Of a stretch of DNA of 64,000 bases, positions 27,914 to 36,725 are shown in pieces (within the stretch, counting starts at the first letter, position 1; every line of letters starts with the position of its first letter). The stretch lies in assembly GCF_023704175.1 (NCBI RefSeq), contig NZ_CP084530.1, positions 1,882,001 to 1,946,000 of the forward strand. The letters are read 5' to 3'. Below the pieces are notes generated by a model. That model made no database searches, was not told where the DNA came from, and saw nothing but the letters and a program-made list of their open reading frames with translations. The translations under genes were made by a program, and so were the position numbers. Source of the DNA: Paenibacillus sp. YPG26 (GTDB lineage: Bacteria > Bacillota > Bacilli > Paenibacillales > Paenibacillaceae).

Positions 27914-27937
27914 GAGGGCGGGAGCCCTCTTTTTTTT
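27914..27937 (+). terminator. Terminator after cotE
   Basis: Stem GAGGGC/GCCCTC (27914-27919 with 27924-27929), GGGA loop, eight T residues. It separates cotE from the amidoligase-like gene. Confidence 0.85.
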
Positions 27938-28058
27938 GTTATTTATTCTGGGATGCCGCTCGAAATACCGAGGATTGCAGCTCTGCTCATGGCAATACCC
28001 AACCGAAAGCAGGAAGCTGCATTGGAGTATGCATCATAAGGGGAACGGAGGCGGAGGA

Positions 28059-29519
28059 ATGGAACTCAGAATCATGCTGGGGAGTAATGAGCGTTCTTCG
28101 GGAAGACTGAACGCGGTGCTGAAACGTATGGGCTATGCGCATTTGGTACTACAAGATCAGCCCGGGCTCGGCTGGACTGGGCCGCTATCCGGATCCGGCT
28201 TCCGCACACATAGCATGAATAGTAATCAGGAATTCGAAGCGAGTCTCGATCCATCAATTATGATCATGAACAAGGAGATTGGTGCATTTCAAGCAGCTGA
28301 TACACAGTCCATTGAACGCAGACTTAGAACAGCGGGCATCAGAGCTGAATTGGTGGAGGGGCCGGATAAGAATGATGAGCGTGAGCGGCCGGCTTCATAT
28401 ATACGAAAATTCCTTGTAAGGGTCCTTCATCTTAGAGCGGTTGAGATTATTCCCTGTGGCTGGGCGGAGCGGACACTTAGATCAGCGCAGGAGAAGAGGG
28501 ATCAGGGTTGTCATTCCGGAATGACAACCCTGGAACGGAGACTGGAGAAAATAGCGGTAAGGGCGCTCTACACTCTTGGTCTGGACCTTGGTGAAGTTGT
28601 GATTAGCGCCGGTGATGCCGGGACCATGGTGATTCAGCGTGTCCGTGCTCTACCTGACCTGGAAGATGAATCCGCTGCCCTACAGTTCGCCGAGGCCATT
28701 GTAGATGAGTCGGTCCGGCTTGCGCAGATCAGCTCTGAACCGCTGAAGCTCGGTATGGATCCCGAATTTCTGCTCTATAACCGGAATGAACACAAGGTGA
28801 TTCCGGCTTCGAGATTCCTTGAACGGGCAGGTCTTGCAGGCTGTGATGCAGTCCGGTCAAGCGGTCGTACCCTTTATCCCATTGCCGAGCTGCGTCCCTC
28901 ACCAGGCTCTGAGCCTGCCGAGCTGATCCGCAATCTTATGGGCGCAATGAAATATGCTTCACGGCAAATTCATGATACCTCACTTGTCTGGCTGGCGGGC
29001 GGAATGCCGCTCCCTGGACTTCCGCTCGGCGGTCATCTTCATTTCAGTGGTCTGCCGCTGACTAGCGGGCTGCTGAGAACACTGGATAATTACTTGGCTC
29101 TACCGGTAGCGCTATTGGAAGATGAGCGTTCTAAAGTCCGCAGACCCAGGTACGGTTATCTTGGAGATTATAGACACCAGGATCACGGAGGGTTCGAGTA
29201 TCGCACACTTCCAAGCTTTCTCCTTTCCTCTCTTCTGACTAAAGGGATCGTTGGACTTGCAGCACTGATTGCTGAGGAGCATGGTCATCTGCCGTCCAGA
29301 CCTCTGATCAGCGAGGACGTCCATCAAGCCTACTATTTAGGTGACAAGACCATTCTGAGAAGCGCTTTTGCTCCCCTTGAAGAGGAAATCCGCAGTATGA
29401 AGGGTTATCACCGTTATGAGAGATATATACACCCATTTCTGGAGACGATCCGCCTTGGACGGACCTGGGATGAGAGCAGGGATATTAGAACAGTCTGGAA
29501 AATAGAGCGAACCTCGTAA
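28059..29519 (+). CDS. Putative amidoligase (phiEco32-like COOH-NH2 ligase type 2) protein
   Basis: A 486-residue protein. The ATG at 28059 follows GGAGGCGGAGGA; the frame is open further upstream but without a ribosome site. The C-terminal half (about 240-480) has motifs of the ATP-dependent carboxylate-amine ligase family: KLGMDPEFLLYN near 230-245, LYPIAELRPSPG near 272, GGHLHFSGLP near 326 and GGFEYRTLPSFLLSS near 370, the last two resembling glutamine-synthetase-like active-site strands. The N-terminal 230 residues are less clear and may be YheC/YheD-related. Its place between cotE and mutS suggests a role in cross-linking or modifying spore material, but that is inference. A 30-bp palindrome lies within it. 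Confidence 0.75.
   Translation: MELRIMLGSNERSSGRLNAVLKRMGYAHLVLQDQPGLGWTGPLSGSGFRTHSMNSNQEFEASLDPSIMIMNKEIGAFQAADTQSIERRLRTAGIRAELVEGPDKNDERERPASYIRKFLVRVLHLRAVEIIPCGWAERTLRSAQEKRDQGCHSGMTTLERRLEKIAVRALYTLGLDLGEVVISAGDAGTMVIQRVRALPDLEDESAALQFAEAIVDESVRLAQISSEPLKLGMDPEFLLYNRNEHKVIPASRFLERAGLAGCDAVRSSGRTLYPIAELRPSPGSEPAELIRNLMGAMKYASRQIHDTSLVWLAGGMPLPGLPLGGHLHFSGLPLTSGLLRTLDNYLALPVALLEDERSKVRRPRYGYLGDYRHQDHGGFEYRTLPSFLLSSLLTKGIVGLAALIAEEHGHLPSRPLISEDVHQAYYLGDKTILRSAFAPLEEEIRSMKGYHRYERYIHPFLETIRLGRTWDESRDIRTVWKIERTS
28503..28532. repeat. 30-bp perfect palindrome inside the amidoligase-like gene
   Basis: Two 15-bp arms (28503-28517 and 28518-28532) are exact reverse complements with no spacer. 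The arms read in frame as QGCHS and GMTTL. The function is unknown; see findings. Confidence 0.9.
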
Positions 29520-29578
29520 GCCCGACTTCTTTTCTGCTATAATAGAAGTCTGTTGAATGAAGGGACGGGAGGTACACC

Positions 29579-32413
29579 ATGGCTAAATATACGCCGATGA
29601 TTGAACAATATTTGAAGGTGAAGGAAGGCGCTAAGGACGCTTTTCTATTTTTTCGTCTAGGAGACTTCTATGAGATGTTCTTCGAGGATGCAACCTTGGC
29701 ATCCCGCGAACTCGAGATTACATTAACTGCGCGCGATGGCGGGGCAGAGGGCAAGATTCCGATGTGCGGAGTTCCCTATCACTCTGCTGAAGGCTATATA
29801 CACCGTTTGATTGAGAAAGGCTACAAGGTTGCTATCTGCGAACAGGTGGAAGATCCTGCAGAGGCGAAGGGCATCGTCAGGCGGGAAATTGTTCGGGTGA
29901 TCACACCGGGTACCGTGATGGAAGGTAAGACAATCGGGGACAAGGCGAATAACTACCTTCTCTGTGTAACTGAAGTGGGCGGTGTGATGGCGGTATCGGC
30001 GTGTGACCTGTCAACTGGTGAGTTATATGTCACCTCCGCACCATCAAGCTTTGAATGGCTCAGAGATGAGATCGGACTCTACACACCTGCTGAAATTATC
30101 GGAGATGCGTCATTGCTGGAGTGGATTGAATCCACAGCGAACCCTGTGGGAAGACCCGTCGTCTATACCCCTTGGGATAAGCAGAAAGAGGAAATGGCAC
30201 GCAAGCAATTTACCGAAGCGGTTTGGATTCGGCTGGAGGAGCAGCGCAGACACAATGTTGCTCTGCTTGTTGCGTATTTGTCGGAGACGCAGAAGCGCTC
30301 GCTTGGCCAGCTTACGCGGATAACCGCCTATGAGCCGAATCACTATATGATACTGGATCCATTTACGCGCCGGAATCTGGAACTCGTAGAGACGGTTAGA
30401 GAGAGGTCGAAGAAGGGTTCACTGCTCTGGCTTCTTGACCGGACCGAGACCTCGATGGGAGCCAGACTCCTAAGGAGATGGATTGATAAGCCGCTGCTTC
30501 AGCGCAGCCTGATTGAGGAGCGTCTTGAAGCGGTGGAGAAGCTGCACGCCGGGTATATTCTGCGTGAAGATCTGCGGGAGAAGCTTGGGGAGATCTATGA
30601 TCTGGAACGTCTTGTCGGGAGGATTGCTTTCTCCAGCGCCAATGGACGCGATCTGATAGCACTCAAGAAGTCCCTGCGGCAAATTCCGGCGATCAAAGAG
30701 CTGTGTGCGGATTCACCATCTGCAACGCTTAAGCGAATCGCAAAGGAGCTGGACCGGTGCGAAGATCTCGCTGATGCCATTGATGCGGCTGTTGCGGATG
30801 AGCCCCCGGTCTCTGTGCGGGATGGCGGAATTATCAAGGCAGGATATCATGACCATCTGGATGCTCTGCGTGAGGCTGGAATGAACGGCAAGCGGTGGAT
30901 TGCAGAGCTTGAGAGTGCGGAGCGGCAGGCAACGGGCATCAAGTCGCTTAAGATCGGATACAACAAGGTGTTCGGATATTACATCGAGATTACCAAATCC
31001 AATCTGGCTGCGCTCCCGGAAGGCCGCTATGAACGGAAGCAGACACTTGCCAATGCCGAACGATACGTCACGCCTGAGCTTAAGGAGAAGGAAGCCTTAA
31101 TTCTTGAAGCAGAGGAGAAAATGGTCGATCTGGAATTTGCGCTGTTCAGTGAGCTGCGTGAGCGGCTGAACCAAGAGATCCCTCGCCTTCAGCAGTTGGC
31201 ACAGAAGATTGCGGAGATTGATGTGTACCGGTCGATGGCCGAGATTAGCAGTGAGGGCAACTTTGTGAAGCCAACCCTTACGGACGGGTATAACCTAGTC
31301 ATCGATCAAGGTCGTCACCCGGTTGTCGAGAGTGTAATGGAGGGGACAGGATTCATTGCCAATGGAACCGGTCTTCGCAAGGATGAAGCGGGAATTCTGC
31401 TGATCACAGGACCAAATATGGCTGGCAAAAGCACCTATATGCGCCAGGTGGCCTTGATCGTTATCATGGCGCAAATCGGCTGTTTTGTCCCTGCGGCCAA
31501 GGCTGAGATTCCGATGATTGACCGGATCTTCACCCGCATCGGGGCAGCCGATGATCTGATCGGCGGGCATAGCACCTTCATGGTGGAAATGGCTGATATT
31601 CAGCTCATGACAGAGAAAGCCACTAAGCGCAGCTTAATAATTATTGATGAGCTCGGGCGCGGGACCTCAACAACTGAGGGAATGTCCATTGCCCAGGCTG
31701 TCATCGAATATGTGCATGATCATATCGGATGCAAGGCACTTGTGTCTACACATTTCCATGAGCTGGCCCATCTGGAGTCAAGTCTGAGCGGCCTGAAGAA
31801 TTACAGCATGGCGGTACAGGAGAGCGGGGAGAAGGTTCATTTCCTGCGCAAACTGATTCCAGGCGCGGCAAGCACCAGTTATGGCATCTATTGTGCCCGG
31901 TTGGCAGGTCTTCCTGACAGCATAATTAATCGGGCCTATGGATTGCTTCAGAGTCATGAAGAGGCGGCGCCCTTGATGACAGCCGGACAAGCTGCATATT
32001 CCGGAGCGCGGCAGGAAGCTCAGAAGACGGTTCGGGAAGAGATGGCCGTTCTGGTGTCCACGTCAGCCGCAGAAGACAGATCGTCAGAGAGGCTCATGGC
32101 CAGTTACGAAGATGAGCCTAAGTCGGCCGGAGGTAATGAAGTATCTGAACGAACTGAACGAACTGAACTAACTGAACGAACTGAGCAAACTGAGGTAATT
32201 GACCGGGCTGCAAGCTCACGGGCAAATGGCGAGGTTCAGCAGCTTTCCATTTTCGGAGATGAGTGGACTTTGGACAAGCCTGAACCAACCAAAGAGGATG
32301 CAAGAGCTAAACAGATCATTAAGCTCGTTAAGAATGCCGACCTGATGAATATGACGCCGATTCAGGCGATGCAGCTGCTAAATGATTTGAAAATGAAGGT
32401 AAAAGATATGTAA
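29579..32413 (+). CDS. mutS: DNA mismatch repair protein MutS
   Basis: Mismatch-recognition ATPase. The mismatch-binding Phe-X-Glu is Phe30-Tyr31-Glu32 (GDFYEMF); Walker A is GPNMAGKST near 610-619, Walker B IIIDELGRGTST. At 944 residues it is longer than the roughly 860 usual in Bacillus. The extra length lies in a linker after the ATPase domain (about 800-885) with a Thr-Glu-Arg repeat. Beyond it are the beta-clamp motif QQLSIF near 887 and the C-terminal tetramer helix. GGGAGG precedes the ATG. mutL follows after 28 bp. Confidence 0.97.
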   Translation: MAKYTPMIEQYLKVKEGAKDAFLFFRLGDFYEMFFEDATLASRELEITLTARDGGAEGKIPMCGVPYHSAEGYIHRLIEKGYKVAICEQVEDPAEAKGIVRREIVRVITPGTVMEGKTIGDKANNYLLCVTEVGGVMAVSACDLSTGELYVTSAPSSFEWLRDEIGLYTPAEIIGDASLLEWIESTANPVGRPVVYTPWDKQKEEMARKQFTEAVWIRLEEQRRHNVALLVAYLSETQKRSLGQLTRITAYEPNHYMILDPFTRRNLELVETVRERSKKGSLLWLLDRTETSMGARLLRRWIDKPLLQRSLIEERLEAVEKLHAGYILREDLREKLGEIYDLERLVGRIAFSSANGRDLIALKKSLRQIPAIKELCADSPSATLKRIAKELDRCEDLADAIDAAVADEPPVSVRDGGIIKAGYHDHLDALREAGMNGKRWIAELESAERQATGIKSLKIGYNKVFGYYIEITKSNLAALPEGRYERKQTLANAERYVTPELKEKEALILEAEEKMVDLEFALFSELRERLNQEIPRLQQLAQKIAEIDVYRSMAEISSEGNFVKPTLTDGYNLVIDQGRHPVVESVMEGTGFIANGTGLRKDEAGILLITGPNMAGKSTYMRQVALIVIMAQIGCFVPAAKAEIPMIDRIFTRIGAADDLIGGHSTFMVEMADIQLMTEKATKRSLIIIDELGRGTSTTEGMSIAQAVIEYVHDHIGCKALVSTHFHELAHLESSLSGLKNYSMAVQESGEKVHFLRKLIPGAASTSYGIYCARLAGLPDSIINRAYGLLQSHEEAAPLMTAGQAAYSGARQEAQKTVREEMAVLVSTSAAEDRSSERLMASYEDEPKSAGGNEVSERTERTELTERTEQTEVIDRAASSRANGEVQQLSIFGDEWTLDKPEPTKEDARAKQIIKLVKNADLMNMTPIQAMQLLNDLKMKVKDM
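32145..32195 (+). repeat. In-frame 9-bp tandem repeat in mutS
   Basis: Five full and one partial copies of CTGAACGAA (with single-base variants) encode TER/TEL/TEQ units in the MutS linker. Each unit is a multiple of three, so gain or loss of copies would keep the frame. Confidence 0.9.
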
Positions 32414-32441
32414 ATTCCTGTGTAGAGAGTGGGGGAGCCAA

Positions 32442-34562
32442 ATGGGACAAATTCAAATTCTGGACGAGCATATTGCGAACCAGATTGCTGCAGGGGAAGT
32501 AGTGGAGAGACCTTCCTCTGTCGTGAAGGAGCTGGTGGAGAATGCTATCGACGCGGGTGCGCGGCGAATCGATGTTACGGTAGAAGAAGGCGGGTTGTCA
32601 CTTATCCGCATTACGGATAACGGCTCCGGAATCGAGCCGGAGGACTGTGAGACGGCCTTTTACCGGCATGCCACCAGCAAGCTCTTGCTAGGACGCGATC
32701 TGTTCCAGATCCGGACTCTCGGGTTCCGAGGAGAAGCGCTGCCGAGTATAGCCGCAGTATCCAAAGTGGAGCTGGTGTCCTCGAATGGGGATCATGGACT
32801 TGGGCGCCGGGTCATTATTGAAGGCGGTTCACTCAAGGAGAACGAGGATACGCCCGCTCCGCAGGGAACAGATATCTCAGTGAAGGAATTATTTTATAAT
32901 ACCCCGGCAAGGCTGAAATATATGAAGACGATTCAGACCGAGCTTGGGCATATCTCGGATGTGATGTATAGGCAGGCACTTGCCCATCCTGACATAGCGT
33001 TCACTTTGCGGCATAACGGCAATCAGCTGCTGCAAAGTCCGGGCAACGGGGATCTGCTGCAGGTGATTGCTTCCATCTACGGAACCCAGGCAGCCAAAGG
33101 CATGCTGGGCATTGAGGCAGAGAATGCGGATTATAAGGTCGAGGGATTCATCGGCAGGCCAGACCTCACGAGATCAAATCGCGGTGCGATCTCCATGATG
33201 GTAAATGGGCGTTATATCCGCAACCCGGGTCTTCAGGCTGCCATGATGAGAGCCTATCATACCCTGCTGCCGATCAACCGGTATCCGATTGCGGTACTGC
33301 AGCTGCATATGCACCCGTCTCTGGTGGATGTTAACGTGCATCCTTCCAAGCTGGAGGTACGGTTTAGCAAAGAGCAGGAGTTATATACTTTTCTGGAAGA
33401 AAGTATACGTGCTGTGCTATCCCAGCAGGTGCTCATTCCCCATGTAGTGAAGCAGACAGTTACCCGTGGAGACAGCCAGTCTATTATTCAGGAACAATTT
33501 AATTTCCACTCGGCTGGCAAGCAAGGGACAAACCCTGATCAACCAGGTCAGAAGACCCAGATCCCAAGCGCTGAGGGGGAGCTAACAGAACCGGGCTTGC
33601 TGAATGCGGACGGCGCATCCATAGGCAGAGCACCTTGGTTCCCGGTAAATGAGAGTCCATTTGCGGGTTATCAAGCTAGCCCCTCAGCCTCTGGTGGCAA
33701 TGTGAAGGAGACGACTGCTGGCAATCAGCATGCCCCTGAACCATCAGCGGAACGGGGAGACCAAAGGTCGGGGGCATACCCGTCAGGACTACGGGGAGAC
33801 AGCAGCTCCTACGGCTCTAATCCATCCGGGGATTCTAGGCATGTAAATACTTCCCGGTCCACCTCAGGCAAGGAAGGCGTTAACAGGTATAATAGCTCAG
33901 CTGCTTCGGCAGGTATCTCGGCCAGAGCGCTGCCGCCGGAGCAGCTGTACGGTTCCGCAGGAGACAAGCCGGAGCTGCCTGTCTTCCCGGAGCTGACCCT
34001 GATTGGTCAGCATCACGGCACCTATCTAATAGCCCAGAACGAGCACGGCTTATATCTGATTGACCAGCATGCGGCCCATGAGCGTGTTAATTACGAATAT
34101 TATTATGAGAAATTCGGCAATCCGGCTGACGCCTCCCAAGAGCTTCTGATTCCGATTACCTTGGAGTTCACTTCAGCAGACAGTGAGAAGCTGAAGAGCC
34201 GCTTGCAGTGGTTCGAGAACGCGGGAGTGATTCTGGAGCATTTCGGGGGTGGAACATTTAGGGTCATCTCCCATCCATACTGGTTCCCGCAAGGGGAGGA
34301 GTCTTCGATTATTGAGGAAATGGCAGAATGGGTGTTAAGTGAGAGGGCCATTGATCTGGCCAAGCTGCGTGAACGCTCATCCATACTTTGCTCTTGCAAG
34401 GCCTCAATTAAAGCCAATCAGAAGATTACAGCGGAGGAAGCGAATACCCTTCTGGCCAGGCTTGCCGCCTGCAAACAGCCTTATACGTGTCCGCATGGAC
34501 GGCCTATAGTAGTCTCCTTTTCGACTTATGATTTGGAGAAAATGTTCAAACGAGTGATGTGA
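32442..34562 (+). CDS. mutL: DNA mismatch repair protein MutL
   Basis: ATPase and nicking endonuclease of mismatch repair, 706 residues. The N-terminal GHKL domain shows VKELVENAIDAGA, DNGSGI and GFRGEALPSI; the C-terminal domain has the endonuclease motif DQHAAHERVNYE near 541, the SCKASIKAN and ACKQPYTCPHGRP metal-site motifs. This is the nicking type used by bacteria without MutH. A Ser/Gly/Pro-rich linker (about 350-510) joins the halves. GGGGGAG precedes the ATG. Confidence 0.97.
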   Translation: MGQIQILDEHIANQIAAGEVVERPSSVVKELVENAIDAGARRIDVTVEEGGLSLIRITDNGSGIEPEDCETAFYRHATSKLLLGRDLFQIRTLGFRGEALPSIAAVSKVELVSSNGDHGLGRRVIIEGGSLKENEDTPAPQGTDISVKELFYNTPARLKYMKTIQTELGHISDVMYRQALAHPDIAFTLRHNGNQLLQSPGNGDLLQVIASIYGTQAAKGMLGIEAENADYKVEGFIGRPDLTRSNRGAISMMVNGRYIRNPGLQAAMMRAYHTLLPINRYPIAVLQLHMHPSLVDVNVHPSKLEVRFSKEQELYTFLEESIRAVLSQQVLIPHVVKQTVTRGDSQSIIQEQFNFHSAGKQGTNPDQPGQKTQIPSAEGELTEPGLLNADGASIGRAPWFPVNESPFAGYQASPSASGGNVKETTAGNQHAPEPSAERGDQRSGAYPSGLRGDSSSYGSNPSGDSRHVNTSRSTSGKEGVNRYNSSAASAGISARALPPEQLYGSAGDKPELPVFPELTLIGQHHGTYLIAQNEHGLYLIDQHAAHERVNYEYYYEKFGNPADASQELLIPITLEFTSADSEKLKSRLQWFENAGVILEHFGGGTFRVISHPYWFPQGEESSIIEEMAEWVLSERAIDLAKLRERSSILCSCKASIKANQKITAEEANTLLARLAACKQPYTCPHGRPIVVSFSTYDLEKMFKRVM

Positions 34563-34576
34563 ACGGAGGAAGAAGA

Positions 34577-35359
34577 TTGATTATTACAACAGGTGATAAT
34601 GAGGCTTCAGGGACGGTAAGCCGCGCGGCAGCGCTGTCCCAAGAGCTCGGTGTCCCTTACGTTCCAAGAAGCCGGACTTCATTATCCAAATTGATATCCC
34701 GTCATCAGGCCGATGCTGTACTGGTCATCCTGGAGAGAGGAATCCGGATCGTGAGCGCAGAAGGCGAGCCGCTCGAATTTCATCCGAGCATGTCTTTTGT
34801 CAGAGCCAAGCGGCTGATGAGGGGAGAACCTGATCATATGCTTGAGGTTTCGAGGGCGAAGCGGGGAGACAGCATTATAGATTGTACTTCAGGACTGGGA
34901 TCTGACTCGATTATATTTTCACTTGCAGTTGGAGAAGAGGGGAGTGTTACTGCGCTGGAGAGCTCGCTTCCCATCTACGGGTTGCTCAAGGAAGGTTTAA
35001 CAACCTACCAATCTGGGTTAAAAGAGTTTGACAAGGCAATGCGCCATATTGAAGTCAAGCATGCCGATCATCTCCAGCTGCTTGGTAAGCTTCCGGATAA
35101 GAGCATGGACATCGTCTACTTCGACCCTATGTTTCGGGAACCGGTGAAGGAATCCTCCTCCATTTCACCGCTTAGGACTTTTGCCAATGGAAGTCCCCTG
35201 GACAGCAGATCTATAGAGGAGGCCTGCCGGGTAGCGCGAAAGACCGTTGTCCTGAAGGAGAAAAGAGACAGCGGCGAATTCGCCAGACTGGGGTTCACAG
35301 TGCATGAACGTGCCCATACCAAAATAGCTTACGGAGTGATTACGCTTGACAACAGATAA
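34577..35359 (+). CDS. RsmJ-like class I SAM-dependent methyltransferase
   Basis: A 260-residue methyltransferase. The TTG at 34577 follows CGGAGGAAG; a GTG at 34559 overlaps the mutL stop. Motifs are IIDCTSGLGSDSIIFSLAVG (motif I), VTALESS (motif II) and DIVYFDPMFREP (catalytic), the pattern of the RsmJ family that makes N2-methylguanosine in 16S rRNA. It sits between mutL and miaA, and its end overlaps miaA by 14 bp, so it is cotranscribed with repair and tRNA-modification genes. The exact target is inferred. Confidence 0.75.
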   Translation: MIITTGDNEASGTVSRAAALSQELGVPYVPRSRTSLSKLISRHQADAVLVILERGIRIVSAEGEPLEFHPSMSFVRAKRLMRGEPDHMLEVSRAKRGDSIIDCTSGLGSDSIIFSLAVGEEGSVTALESSLPIYGLLKEGLTTYQSGLKEFDKAMRHIEVKHADHLQLLGKLPDKSMDIVYFDPMFREPVKESSSISPLRTFANGSPLDSRSIEEACRVARKTVVLKEKRDSGEFARLGFTVHERAHTKIAYGVITLDNR

Positions 35360-36320
35360 GAAACCCAAACTGCTAGTCCTTGTCGGACCTACTGCGGTTG
35401 GCAAGACACGCATGAGTATTGAGCTGTCCAAAATGTTCAACTGTGAAATTATATCGGGGGACTCCATGCAGGTATACCAAGGGATGGATATCGGAACAGC
35501 CAAGATTACGCCGGCCGAAATGGATGGCGTGCCTCATCATTTGATTGATGTGCTCACTCCTGATGAGCCTTTCTCTGTAGCCCTTTTTCAGGACTATTGT
35601 AACAAGCTTATCCCTGAGATCACTTCCCGAGGGCATTTGCCCTTTATTGTCGGAGGAACGGGTCTGTACGTGGAATCCGTCTGTTATGAGTTCAAATTCA
35701 CGGACGCAGCCGCGGACGAAGTGTTCCGGGAGGAGCAGCTCAGGTATGCAGAGGAGCATGGGGCAGAGGCTCTTCATGCCAGATTGGCCCTTATTGATCC
35801 AGAGTCCGCTCAGCGGCTTCATCCCAATGACCAGCGAAGAATTGTCCGAGCCCTTGAAATTTATCATTTAACGGGTCAGACCCTCTCATCCCAGCTTGCC
35901 CTGCAGAATAAGCAATCTCCGTATGATCTGTGTATCATCGGTTTGACAATGGACCGTCAATTGCTATATAACCGTATAGAAGCACGCATTGACGAGATGA
36001 TGGGCCAGGGGCTGGTTCAGGAAGTTAAGTCACTGCTTGGCAAAGGCTATGCCAGGAATCTTGTGGCCATGCAAGGGCTTGGCTATAAGGAGATTGCCGA
36101 GCATTTGGTTGACGGGGTGCCACTAGAGGAAGCTGTATTCAAGCTGAAAAGAGACACGCGGCGATATGCGAAGCGGCAGCTTTCGTGGTTCCGGCATATG
36201 CATGACATTCATTGGGTGGACATGACATACCCGGAAAATTACCCGGAGAATTTGGCGAAAGTACGTGCTATAATAGCAGGAAAGTTCCTTGAAGATCTTG
36301 AATATACTTCAAAACACTAA
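35346..36320 (+). CDS. miaA: tRNA dimethylallyltransferase MiaA
   Basis: Transfers a dimethylallyl group to A37 of tRNAs that read codons starting with U. The 324-residue protein has the P-loop VGPTAVGKT (13-21), the catalytic GDSMQVYQGMDIGTAK near 37-52, VGGTGLY, and the RDTRRYAKRQLSWFR motif near 275. The TTG start at 35346 lies inside the preceding gene, so translation is coupled. hfq follows after a short gap, as in Bacillus and E. coli. Confidence 0.95.
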   Translation: MTTDKKPKLLVLVGPTAVGKTRMSIELSKMFNCEIISGDSMQVYQGMDIGTAKITPAEMDGVPHHLIDVLTPDEPFSVALFQDYCNKLIPEITSRGHLPFIVGGTGLYVESVCYEFKFTDAAADEVFREEQLRYAEEHGAEALHARLALIDPESAQRLHPNDQRRIVRALEIYHLTGQTLSSQLALQNKQSPYDLCIIGLTMDRQLLYNRIEARIDEMMGQGLVQEVKSLLGKGYARNLVAMQGLGYKEIAEHLVDGVPLEEAVFKLKRDTRRYAKRQLSWFRHMHDIHWVDMTYPENYPENLAKVRAIIAGKFLEDLEYTSKH

Positions 36321-36345
36321 TTGAAACTCATTGGGGGTACCGCTA

Positions 36346-36585
36346 ATGAACAAGTCCATTAACATCCAAGATACGTTTCTGAATCAATTACGCAAAGAGA
36401 ATATCCCTGTTACTGTATTCTTGACAAATGGTTTTCAAATTAGAGGGACGATTAAAGCCTTTGACAACTTCACCATTGTCATCGATAGTGATGGACGCCA
36501 ACAAATGGTGTACAAGCACGCCATTTCCACATTCCAGCCGCAGCGTAACGTCTCTTTGATGCAAGAAACGCCTTCTGAAGGCTAA
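36346..36585 (+). CDS. hfq: RNA chaperone Hfq
   Basis: Sm-like hexameric RNA chaperone, 79 residues. The Sm1 motif region ([19 protein letters not shown] and [18 protein letters not shown]) and Sm2 ([11 protein letters not shown], the Y/FKHAI signature) are intact. The ATG at 36346 follows GGGGG. The C-terminal tail is short, as in Firmicutes. It is the last gene of the mutSL-miaA-hfq run before a terminator. Confidence 0.97.
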   Translation: MNKSINIQDTFLNQLRKENIPVTVFLTNGFQIRGTIKAFDNFTIVIDSDGRQQMVYKHAISTFQPQRNVSLMQETPSEG

Positions 36586-36643
36586 GAACTAACATGAAAC
36601 TTTTTTGAACAAAGCACGTTAAAAGGTATAAGATGAAGAGATG

Positions 36644-36674
36644 GAGCAACCTGAAGAAGGTTGTTCTTTTCTTT
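36644..36674 (+). terminator. Terminator after hfq
   Basis: A 9-bp stem (36644-36652 with 36658-36666, one G-U pair), loop GAAGA, T-rich tail. Confidence 0.8.
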
Positions 36675-36725
36675 CCGTCCTTTATAGAGAGAGAAGATTG
36701 ACATGAAGGGAGTCAGTACAGAACC

